64,000 bases of DNA from a bacterium SCSIO 12643 (GTDB lineage: Bacteria; Bacteroidota; Bacteroidia; Flavobacteriales_G; Salibacteraceae), in contig CP073750.1 of NCBI GenBank assembly GCA_024398135.1, forward strand, positions 1,860,001-1,924,000, in the 5' to 3' direction. The first letter of the stretch is position 1; each line of letters starts with the position of its first letter. The notes below the pieces were generated by a model. It searched no databases. It had not been told where the DNA came from and saw nothing but the letters and a program-made list of their open reading frames with translations. The position numbers and the translations under genes were made by a program. This document shows positions 6,870 through 13,199 of the stretch, in pieces.

Positions 6870-7955
6870 ATGGGATGCCTTAAATTAACATATTACGAAG
6901 GGGAGGAGACTCTAGAAAAAAGTTCACTTTTTATAGAAAAGGGTCTGGAAAAGAATGCGCGCGAAGAAAAAAAATGCGTAAGGGGCTATCGTTATGGCTT
7001 CCAGGGTATGGAAAGGGATAATGAGTGGAAAGGAGATGGAAATAGCTATAATACAGAGTACCGAATTAATGATCCAAGATTAGGTAAGTGGCTGAGTGTT
7101 GATCTGTTAGTGTTTTCTTATCCGAATATGAGTCCATTCATTTATGCAGCAAATAGTCCAACATTATATATAGATGAGAATGGAGAAGGACCTGTTCATG
7201 CCATGCAAAAGATGTTGGCACAAATAATTAGTGGAACGGTTGCCATAGAGATCACTGGAGAGGTTTCAATTGGTAGAGCATATACTGGAGCTATTGGAAA
7301 GGCAGTTGATCAAAATGGAAATGTAATGTTATATTATTCACATACTACTCCATTTGGAATGTCTATTCCGGGGATGACGGCTGGAGCAAAATTCTCTTTG
7401 TATGGAGGTGTTGAAAAGGTTCAAGATTTGCAAGGTACAGCATTTAGTTTCGGACTTAGTGGTGGTGTCCCGTTGGGGCCAACACCATTTGGTATTGGAG
7501 GAGGAATTGATGCCGAATTTAACCCAGCAGATTTAGTTGGGGTTAGCTTTTCAGGTATGGTTGATATAGGAATTCCTGTTTGGGCTGGTTTTACTGCTGA
7601 TGTTAATACTACTAAGTCATTTGCATTTTTTACAGCTGCAGAATATAAGGTGTTGTTAGAGTATGGAGATAAAGTTTGGAGTAAAGCTAAATCAGAGGCA
7701 GATAGATTGACAAAAGAAGTTAATGAAGGCTTACGAGGTAATCAAACTGTAGGAAGATGGGAAGCAGGAATGGGTGATTCTGATTATAAAATGGAGTTTA
7801 GCTTAATGGAGGATGGATCTTATCAAGCTATATTTATTGGTACTTTATATTTTAAAGGTCAGAATGGTTCTACTGATACAAGTACTCAAATTAGAATAGA
7901 AACTGGGTTATTTTTTAATAAAGATGAGAATGGGAATTTCGTTTCGAAAAATTAG
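6870..7955 (+). CDS. Orphan RHS core protein with an unidentified C-terminal tip
   Basis: A 361-residue protein that contains only the end of an RHS protein. Residues 39-106 are the RHS repeat-associated core as found in Bacteroidota (GYRYGFQGMERDNEW, then INDPRLGKWLSVD, MSPFIYAANSPTLYIDENGE). The large YD-repeat shell that should precede it is absent. The N-terminus M-G-C-L-K-L-T-Y-Y is a usual start for free-standing RHS tips in this phylum. Residues 109-361 form the variable tip. It is glycine-rich and hydrophobic in the middle and ends in a charged half; I recognise no toxin motif or catalytic set. By analogy with polymorphic toxins it could be an unexpressed spare tip that recombines into a full RHS gene elsewhere. 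It overlaps the next gene by 32 bases. Confidence 0.72.
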   Translation: MGCLKLTYYEGEETLEKSSLFIEKGLEKNAREEKKCVRGYRYGFQGMERDNEWKGDGNSYNTEYRINDPRLGKWLSVDLLVFSYPNMSPFIYAANSPTLYIDENGEGPVHAMQKMLAQIISGTVAIEITGEVSIGRAYTGAIGKAVDQNGNVMLYYSHTTPFGMSIPGMTAGAKFSLYGGVEKVQDLQGTAFSFGLSGGVPLGPTPFGIGGGIDAEFNPADLVGVSFSGMVDIGIPVWAGFTADVNTTKSFAFFTAAEYKVLLEYGDKVWSKAKSEADRLTKEVNEGLRGNQTVGRWEAGMGDSDYKMEFSLMEDGSYQAIFIGTLYFKGQNGSTDTSTQIRIETGLFFNKDENGNFVSKN

Positions 7956-8493
7956 TATTGTAACAGGTATCGTTTTAATTGGATTAATCGTTACGTGGAT
8001 AATTGTTGAAGACATTTCTTTGACGAAAAAAGGGGCGTTAGAACGATTGAAAAATGATATTGAATCTAACGATACATACTACATGGATCTTGTGAAAAGC
8101 TTCTGTAAAATAAAAACAAATAAGGGGCATATCTATTTTAATTATTTTCACAAAACAGATGAAATTGAGTTTTTATTAGTTAATAATGAGACTACATTAC
8201 GTTTGAATGAAGATTCCATTCTGTTAAATATTGGACAAAACAAAACTGGTTTAATAAGAAAAATGAGAATTCTGAATTTAGAGAATTGCTTTATATATTC
8301 TAATTATGTTTCATTTAATTTTTCCAATTCCCATGCGTTTATTTCTAATTCTAAGATAATTAGTGGATGCAGTATTGATAAAGAAGAACTAGATATAATA
8401 CAAAATTCGGAGGGTTATAATTTTAATCTATATGTAATGGATTCTTACATTTCAATTAGTGATAAAGCGATTGACCCTGTTAATAGGTTATGA
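7924..8493 (+). CDS. Membrane-anchored protein, candidate immunity protein
   Basis: A 189-residue protein with one transmembrane helix near residues 10-27 (ISIVTGIVLIGLIVTWIIV) and an extracytoplasmic domain that is rich in asparagine, serine and isoleucine and probably all-beta. There is no recognisable family. It starts inside the last codons of the RHS tip, a 32-base overlap typical of tightly coupled toxin and immunity genes, and this is the only reason to propose an immunity role. A second ATG two codons further in is also possible. Its codon usage is as A/T-rich as its neighbours in this region. Confidence 0.6.
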   Translation: MRMGISFRKISIVTGIVLIGLIVTWIIVEDISLTKKGALERLKNDIESNDTYYMDLVKSFCKIKTNKGHIYFNYFHKTDEIEFLLVNNETTLRLNEDSILLNIGQNKTGLIRKMRILNLENCFIYSNYVSFNFSNSHAFISNSKIISGCSIDKEELDIIQNSEGYNFNLYVMDSYISISDKAIDPVNRL

Positions 8494-8559
8494 TATCCCC
8501 CGTGCTGATTCTCATTTAAAAACCAAATAATGGTTACGAATATTGGTAATAAGGTGTAA

Positions 8560-8679
8560 AACAATGGTTTTGAGAGTAGTTATCGAAGAGTGTTGGAAAG
8601 TAGAGGTTTAGGAAATAAAACCGAATAGATTTTTAGAAATTATAATGAATGGGTGTATGGTTTAACAACCCCAAGTAGC
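8560..8679 (+). pseudogene. Decayed coding fragment
   Basis: One frame reads a protein-like sequence for 40 codons with a single in-frame stop at 8626-8628: N-N-G-F-E-S-S-Y-R-R before it and I-F-R-N-Y-N-E-W-V-Y after it, ending at a stop at 8680. The balanced amino-acid composition suggests the remains of a gene, perhaps another RHS tip or its partner, but no family can be named. Confidence 0.22.
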
Positions 8680-8799
8680 TAGCCATATGAATAAAGGAAT
8701 GAGTAACAAGTTGATCATTTTAGCTTTTCAAGCTGCTAGGCAGGTTAGAAAAGTTTAATGGCAACTGGTTAATGAAAGAAGAAATAGAGATTAAAGAGG

Positions 8800-8830
8800 A
8801 ACCACTAGCTTGAGAGTTAGTGGTTTTTTT
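8800..8830 (+). terminator. Hairpin terminator before repeat copy B
   Basis: Stem AACCACTAGC with GTTAGTGGTT (one G-T pair), a 6-base loop and a T tract. It closes the unit that contains the RHS tip and the membrane protein, or the decayed gene after them. Confidence 0.7.
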
Positions 8831-8881
8831 GTGATTTAAAGTTTATCATAAAACATAGAAAGAATAACGATAAACTGCTCC

Positions 8882-9071
8882 CAGCGCAACCCACGGATTA
8901 GGTAAATAAAATTAGACCAATATTGGTATTTTATTTATAATGAGTATTTTGTGATCTTATCTGTTGATTGCTACATCATAGTAGTACTTTTCAATTGGTT
9001 TATGCGTATTGGATATTTGTAATTTAGGCTTTTTATGAAGTAACTATGTAGCACAAAATAAAGCCAAACAA
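8882..9071 (+). repeat. Cassette repeat, copy B
   Basis: CAGCGCAACCCACGGATTAG (8882-8901) is identical to copy A. After the same 15-base spacer the palindrome CCAATATTGG follows (8917-8926), and then a closely similar stretch to about 8960. More diverged similarity continues to ATAGCTAGTAAAAAA at 9071, which corresponds to the gene head after copy A. It lies about 50 bases after a terminator. Confidence 0.75.
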
Positions 9072-9107
9072 TAGCTAGTAAAAAAAGAAGATAAAAAAAT
9101 AGGGATA

Positions 9108-9518
9108 GTGATAGGAGTAGCTTTTTTGTTGTTAGCTATTTACTTAGCGTGGGGCTTTTCTGATAGATACTATTATTTTGGAAGTGATAATGCAAAAAGG
9201 AAGAAAAGAATAGCTGCGGTAGTGAAAATCAAGGTTGGGGGTAGGGTGTCTCCATCTTTCGAATATGAGTTTTATGTTAATAACATAAGTTATAAAAGTT
9301 CAGAGTCCTTACCAGATAATCTATCCATACAGACTAAATCAGAGCTTGAAAAATATGTAGGAAAAAGGTATTTTGTAATTTATAGTGTAGAAAAACCAAA
9401 ATACAGTGAGTTATTAATTGAAAAAGGAGCGGTTAAAAATGCTTCTTTAATAGCTCCGGACACGGGTTGGTTAGAAAATGAAAGAATACCTAATTACCCT
9501 GTAAGGGTTGACGAGTAA
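9108..9518 (+). CDS. Small membrane-anchored protein, possibly damaged at its start
   Basis: A 136-residue frame opening at GTG, with an N-terminal hydrophobic helix (GVAFLLLAIYLAWGF) and a 110-residue domain with V-K-I-K-V-G-G, Y-E-F-Y-V-N-N and KRYFVIYS strands. The layout resembles DUF3592-like small proteins, but I am not certain. The frame stays open upstream and reads L-V-K-K-E-D-K-K-I-G-I-V, yet has no ATG. Removing one A from the 7-A run at 9080-9086 would join it to A-S-K-K-E-D behind ATA at 9071, where copy A has ATG. So the gene may have lost its start by a base change plus a 1-base insertion, or may now use GTG at 9108. A terminator follows. Confidence 0.5.
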   Translation: MIGVAFLLLAIYLAWGFSDRYYYFGSDNAKRKKRIAAVVKIKVGGRVSPSFEYEFYVNNISYKSSESLPDNLSIQTKSELEKYVGKRYFVIYSVEKPKYSELLIEKGAVKNASLIAPDTGWLENERIPNYPVRVDE

Positions 9519-9535
9519 AATATAAATGTATCAGA

Positions 9536-9562
9536 AGCCTCTGATTTATCAGGGGCTTTTTA
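9536..9562 (+). terminator. Hairpin terminator after the 9108 gene
   Basis: Stem AGCCTCTGA with TCAGGGGCT (one G-T pair), loop TTTA, followed by a T tract. Copy C of the cassette repeat begins 60 bases further on. Confidence 0.75.
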
Positions 9563-9621
9563 CGTTTAAATTGTAGCTATATTTTTAATTTTTACAGACT
9601 GGAGGAAACCATCAAGAACCG

Positions 9622-9672
9622 CAGCACAACCCACGGAATAGTTAAATTATACCGGTCTAGTATTGATTATTT
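9622..9672 (+). repeat. Cassette repeat, copy C (diverged and short)
   Basis: CAGCACAACCCACGGAATAG matches the 20-base core at 18 positions. After the same 15-base spacer comes CTAGTATTGA in place of the CCAATATTGG palindrome, so the copy is clearly related but decayed. Similarity fades after about 9672, where a separate hairpin begins. Confidence 0.6.
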
Positions 9673-9685
9673 CAGCACAGACTCA

Positions 9686-9740
9686 GGTTGTCATCCGTCA
9701 TAGGACGGACAAGTCTTCCAGCGTAGCGATAATGGCAACC
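9686..9740. repeat. Nested intergenic hairpin
   Basis: An inner perfect hairpin, CCGTC-ATAG-GACGG (9695-9708), sits inside outer arms GGTTGTCAT (9686-9694) and ATGGCAACC (9732-9740), which pair with one G-T. The insertion between the inner hairpin and the right arm contains AGCGTAGCGATA. It looks like a degenerate member of the dispersed inverted repeats common between genes in Bacteroidota. It lies immediately 3' of the O-antigen ligase gene and marks the right edge of the accessory region. Confidence 0.45.
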
Positions 9741-9742
9741 GA

Positions 9743-11170
9743 TTAAGAACTGGCGTTACCATACCTCAAATCCATTCGAACCAAAATGGCTAAACTACCC
9801 CAGTATAAAACAGCCATTTTATCGTAGTCAGAAAAGGTGTTAAAAAGGCCATGAGTATAGAATGTAATCAAACCTAAAAGTATTGAGTAAATCAGCATTT
9901 TATGTTCAGGTTCGTTGATTTTATATAAAAGCTGAATCCCCAGATAGACGCTATATAAAACAAGTGCTGTAAAAAGTATAAATCCTATAATTCCATTTTC
10001 TGATAAATAGGTGAGATACTCTGAATGCGCATTGCCTTTATTGCCCTGATGAGAACTTATTCGGGTCATAAATTCCGGGGTTTGATATTGATCATATACA
10101 AACTGGTAGGTACCTGACCCGTGGCCTGCAATAGGACGATCTAAAAACATCCGATATGCACAGACCCAACGATTGATCCGTTCCAGATTAGACGCGTCAT
10201 TTTGTAGGTTGGTCACCGATGTAATATGAGTAGAAACATCGTCATCATATTTTGCCTCATTTTGTCGCAGCTGATCATAAATTGGATTAAAGTTAACGAT
10301 CAGATATCCGGCAATAATGGCAACCAATAGAATCAATTGCCAGAATCGTACTTTGAATAATGTAGCGATATAAAAGACGAACGCAATTGCAATACTAATC
10401 CATGCGGCACGGGAGTAAGAGAGAATAAATGCCGTTAGAAACAAAGCAGATAATAGAATGGATAAAATTCTAAATCGTTTTTGTGAAGTATTGAATATCT
10501 GCAGAATGAAAAATGGAATAATGAAAGCCAAACATGCTGCGTATATGGTGTGATCGTTATAGAATGGCTGGCATACATATACAGAAGATGATTGTAAGAA
10601 ATCTAATAAATGGTGCTTGTAAAATGCATTCATTATGGGAATAATCATCCCAATCCCATAGAGCCAAAAAAGTCTTTTTTGATCTGATATTTTGAGCAGT
10701 AACTGGGTGGAAACAAAATAAAAAACACCAATAAAAAGTACTTTCAGTAAAATACGTTTAAAGGCAACATCCTGATACTCGCTAAAGACTAAAGAAACAA
10801 AGGACCATGCTAAATCTAAAATCAATAGAATGGAAATGGGGTGTTTCAAAATGGTTGAATGGATAGAAAGCCCGGATAACCACTTTATGATAAACAGGAA
10901 TGCGAGTAAGACTATGGTTATTTCTGTAGGCGCAGAAATTTTGAAACCACCGGAAATTAGAATATCAAGAGATAGCGGAGTAAACAAGAAGACGAATAAC
11001 AGGATTCTATTCAGTTTAGAAACGAAAAGTGTTATTGAAACAATAGCTACAATGCTACCCAGAATAATCCATAAGGATTCGAGTTCCTCATGAAATAAAA
11101 ACCAGGATACCAGACATAATGCAACTGCTAAAAAGGAGATTAAATATTTATTTTGCTTCCATAGCACCAT
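9743..11170 (-). CDS. O-antigen ligase family protein (Wzy_C)
   Basis: A 475-residue inner-membrane protein with about 12 transmembrane helices and one large periplasmic loop (roughly residues 295-380), the layout of WaaL ligases and Wzy polymerases. Family motifs are present: LSYSRAAW before the loop, RPIAGHGSGTYQ inside it, and NAHSEYLTYLSENGIIGF, with the conserved H-S/N-x-Y-L, at its end. It would join polysaccharide to lipid A core or another acceptor, or polymerise repeat units. It lies two bases after a Wzz-like gene in the same direction, so the pair is an operon for surface polysaccharide. No glycosyltransferases are adjacent, so the polysaccharide itself is made elsewhere. Confidence 0.88.
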   Translation of the reverse strand: MVLWKQNKYLISFLAVALCLVSWFLFHEELESLWIILGSIVAIVSITLFVSKLNRILLFVFLFTPLSLDILISGGFKISAPTEITIVLLAFLFIIKWLSGLSIHSTILKHPISILLILDLAWSFVSLVFSEYQDVAFKRILLKVLFIGVFYFVSTQLLLKISDQKRLFWLYGIGMIIPIMNAFYKHHLLDFLQSSSVYVCQPFYNDHTIYAACLAFIIPFFILQIFNTSQKRFRILSILLSALFLTAFILSYSRAAWISIAIAFVFYIATLFKVRFWQLILLVAIIAGYLIVNFNPIYDQLRQNEAKYDDDVSTHITSVTNLQNDASNLERINRWVCAYRMFLDRPIAGHGSGTYQFVYDQYQTPEFMTRISSHQGNKGNAHSEYLTYLSENGIIGFILFTALVLYSVYLGIQLLYKINEPEHKMLIYSILLGLITFYTHGLFNTFSDYDKMAVLYWGSLAILVRMDLRYGNASS

Positions 11171-11172
11171 AT

Positions 11173-12147
11173 TTAATCATCTTTCAAAATAGTTTGAATT
11201 TCGCGAAGCTTTATTTGAAAAATAAAAAACATAAGGCTAAAGATCAACCCGGCAGTGCCACCAATAATTCCATTTTTTAAAGTGGATGGAGAAGTCTTTT
11301 TGCCATCCGGTACTGCATGCGTTACTTCATAGATACCGGGGAAAGGAAGACTGATTTTTTCATGAGCTACCTTAAGATCATTTTTTAACGAATTCAATAT
11401 TCCCAGCTCATGGTAGTAGTCGTTAATTAGTTTCTCTACTGTAATGGAATAATTGTTTTTTAAGCTATTTAATACCGTTTCATCACCCAATTGTTGAATC
11501 GCCTTATTCTTTCTTTCCTGAATCACGATTTCATTGTTTTGAGAAAGAGCATTACGTTCTTCAGATGGTACGCTATTGAAGATTTGAGTCAGCAAATGGG
11601 TTACTTTTTCTTCTTGTTGTGAGATTTGTTTTTCAAGATTTTGTACCAAAATAGTGGTGTTGGCTAAAAACATATCTCTACGTATGGTATCGACATAACT
11701 GATCATACCGTTCACCATATCTGCAGATCTTTGAGGATCTTTACTACTTACTTCTATCTCTACCGACAAATATTTGTTTCGAGAAAAAGAAATATCATGA
11801 TGGTACTTTTTATCCAGACTGTGTATCCATTCAGCGCTTGAAGTATCGATTTCGTAGTAATCGATCAAATCAAAAGTTTCAACTACCCAATCTTGCATGA
11901 TTCGGGATTGAAAGAGCTGTATCAATCTATCCGAATGAATTTCATATCCAAAATCAGGGTGAGCAACCACATCTTTGATAGAATTGGATGCTGTGGGATA
12001 TACAATGCCTAAGGCCGTATACTTTTTAGGAATAAAAAAAGTAAGTCCCATAGCAAGCAGTGCAAAAACTACCGTTACCAGTGCTATTTTTTTTCTTTGA
12101 GTATATAAGCCTTTTAGAAGTATAGTATTGGTTTGATTTTCGTTCAC
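11173..12147 (-). CDS. Wzz/chain-length-determinant-like protein
   Basis: A 324-residue protein with transmembrane helices near residues 19-38 and 290-311 that flank a periplasmic, partly coiled-coil domain (residues 160-275, with EKQISQQEEKVTHLLTQI). This is the layout of polysaccharide co-polymerases of the Wzz/GNVR group, which control chain length. There is no C-terminal tyrosine-kinase domain, so it is not a full Wzc. The frame opens with GTG at 12147 and has no nearby ATG, so GTG is the likely start. A good promoter lies 31 bases upstream. It is followed after two bases by the O-antigen ligase gene. Confidence 0.85.
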   Translation of the reverse strand: MNENQTNTILLKGLYTQRKKIALVTVVFALLAMGLTFFIPKKYTALGIVYPTASNSIKDVVAHPDFGYEIHSDRLIQLFQSRIMQDWVVETFDLIDYYEIDTSSAEWIHSLDKKYHHDISFSRNKYLSVEIEVSSKDPQRSADMVNGMISYVDTIRRDMFLANTTILVQNLEKQISQQEEKVTHLLTQIFNSVPSEERNALSQNNEIVIQERKNKAIQQLGDETVLNSLKNNYSITVEKLINDYYHELGILNSLKNDLKVAHEKISLPFPGIYEVTHAVPDGKKTSPSTLKNGIIGGTAGLIFSLMFFIFQIKLREIQTILKDD

Positions 12148-12177
12148 GAAATAAAATTGAATTGATAATGACTCTCA

Positions 12178-12207
12178 CAAATTTAAGTTCATATTTAGAA
12201 CGTACAA
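12178..12207 (-). promoter_or_regulatory. Promoter of the wzz-ligase operon
   Basis: On the minus strand TTG (12205-12207) and TAAATTTG (12178-12185) are 19 bases apart, matching the Bacteroidota -33/-7 consensus. The expected message begins about 25 bases before the GTG start. Confidence 0.5.
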
Positions 12208-12279
12208 GTTTTTATAATCTGATCAAAAAGTGCATTGGAGTAATAATCATTTTCGTATTTTTCAACCAAAATACTTTTG

Positions 12280-13089
12280 ATGGAGAACCTACCACGACAA
12301 AACGATCAAAAACCATCTAGAATTACCTGGGCTGCAATATGGACAGATTTTTTATCTGTCATGAACTTTGAGAGAGGAGTATTGTATACGCTTAGAGGAT
12401 TGTTGCAAAACCCCAAACAAACCATTGATGAGTATTTATATGAATCTCGGTGGAATCATGCCAATCCCATGCGCTTGTTGATTTTTTCAACTGCTTTGTT
12501 GACCCTGTTAAATTATTATTTCATTTTGGTACCTAATATGAATCAGGGAAATTTTAATTTCCAGAATGTTGGATCATATGAAATGGGAGAAAGTTTGGGT
12601 AAAGGGCTTTCAGAATTAGAGGAAGATATGGGTTTAGATATTAAAAAGAAACCTAAGTTCAGTAAAGAGGAAATGGAAAAGAAGAAACAAGAAATGGTCA
12701 AATTGGTTATGGATAGAGTGTTTCAGTATATGGATAAGTTTACATTTTCTTTAGTTCCCATTTTCGCTTTCTTCACCTTCTTCTTTTTTCGTAAATCGGG
12801 TTATAATTATACTGAAAATCTAGTGATTAATGCATTTATGATATCAGAGATTAATGTGATGAACTTATTGACGGTTGCACCTACGGTATGGTATCCAATA
12901 ATAACTTCATTAATCGGAAGTATAGCGATGATGGTGTTCACGATGTATTATATTATGAACGTGTTTGGTGCAAGTGGAATATGGGGCTTTATCAAGGCGA
13001 TTTTTGCCATGACGTTTTCTTATATTGTTTATGCCTTAGTGATTATGTCCGTAATGTTATTCATGGTTCAGGATATGATTTTGACGTAA
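12280..13089 (+). CDS. DUF3667-family membrane protein
   Basis: A 269-residue inner-membrane protein with four to five transmembrane helices (residues 68-85, 160-172, 183-200, 208-228 and 240-262 approximately). The N-terminal segment ERGVLYTLRGLLQNPKQTI, followed by DEYLYESRW, is the family hallmark. The usual zinc-ribbon cysteines in front of it are missing here, as in many short members. A central charged insertion (residues 105-150) looks helical. Function is unknown for the family. The ATG at 12280 is preferred to the in-frame TTG just before it. A TACTTTTG word directly abuts this ATG (12272-12279); if it is a true -7 box, the message would begin inside the gene, so it may be coincidence. 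Confidence 0.8.
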   Translation: MENLPRQNDQKPSRITWAAIWTDFLSVMNFERGVLYTLRGLLQNPKQTIDEYLYESRWNHANPMRLLIFSTALLTLLNYYFILVPNMNQGNFNFQNVGSYEMGESLGKGLSELEEDMGLDIKKKPKFSKEEMEKKKQEMVKLVMDRVFQYMDKFTFSLVPIFAFFTFFFFRKSGYNYTENLVINAFMISEINVMNLLTVAPTVWYPIITSLIGSIAMMVFTMYYIMNVFGASGIWGFIKAIFAMTFSYIVYALVIMSVMLFMVQDMILT

Positions 13090-13199
13090 ATGAAGTGTTA
13101 ATACACAATCATTATTGGGTTAAGAATACGGTCATTTCTATTAAATATTTTTTCATTTGATTAAGTTTGCTACGTTTACAAAATGAAAACTTTGTCAAT

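Larger units (their letters stand above)
8494..9107. other. Gene-poor stretch with decayed fragments, a terminator and repeat copy B
   Basis: About 610 bases without an intact gene. The first third holds coding-like but interrupted frames (8560-8679, and another open frame ending at a stop at 8811-8813). A hairpin terminator follows at 8800-8830, and copy B of the cassette repeat occupies 8882-9071. Nothing resembling an RNA gene was seen. Confidence 0.55.
4733..9641. mobile_element. Accessory region bounded by a 20-base repeat
   Basis: The segment between tRNA-Asn and the O-antigen ligase operon holds a transposase, a toxin/antitoxin pair, an orphan RHS tip, a possible immunity gene and decayed fragments. 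Copies of CAGCGCAACCCACGGATTAG begin it (4733), lie inside it (8882) and end it (9622, 18 of 20 identical). No integrase gene or target-site duplication was found, so calling it one element is an inference from content and repeats. Its true borders are not proven. Confidence 0.4.

Noticed and set aside
9108-9518. Normal intact gene with a GTG start
   Set aside because: Kept as a coding feature but not as a confident intact gene, because the open frame and gene-head similarity extend upstream beyond the GTG and suggest a lost start.
4594-9742. Genomic island integrated at tRNA-Asn by a site-specific recombinase
   Set aside because: No tyrosine or serine integrase gene is present, and no duplicate of the tRNA 3' end was found near 9.6-9.75 kb. 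The repeats that bound the region are unrelated to the tRNA.
13167-13199. Longer N-terminus of the lamin-tail protein starting at TTG
   Set aside because: The ATG at 13200 gives a perfect signal peptide. The same reasoning moved the starts at 16392, 19417, 25600, 31732, 33136, 46896, 51502, 54758, 56714 and 62405.
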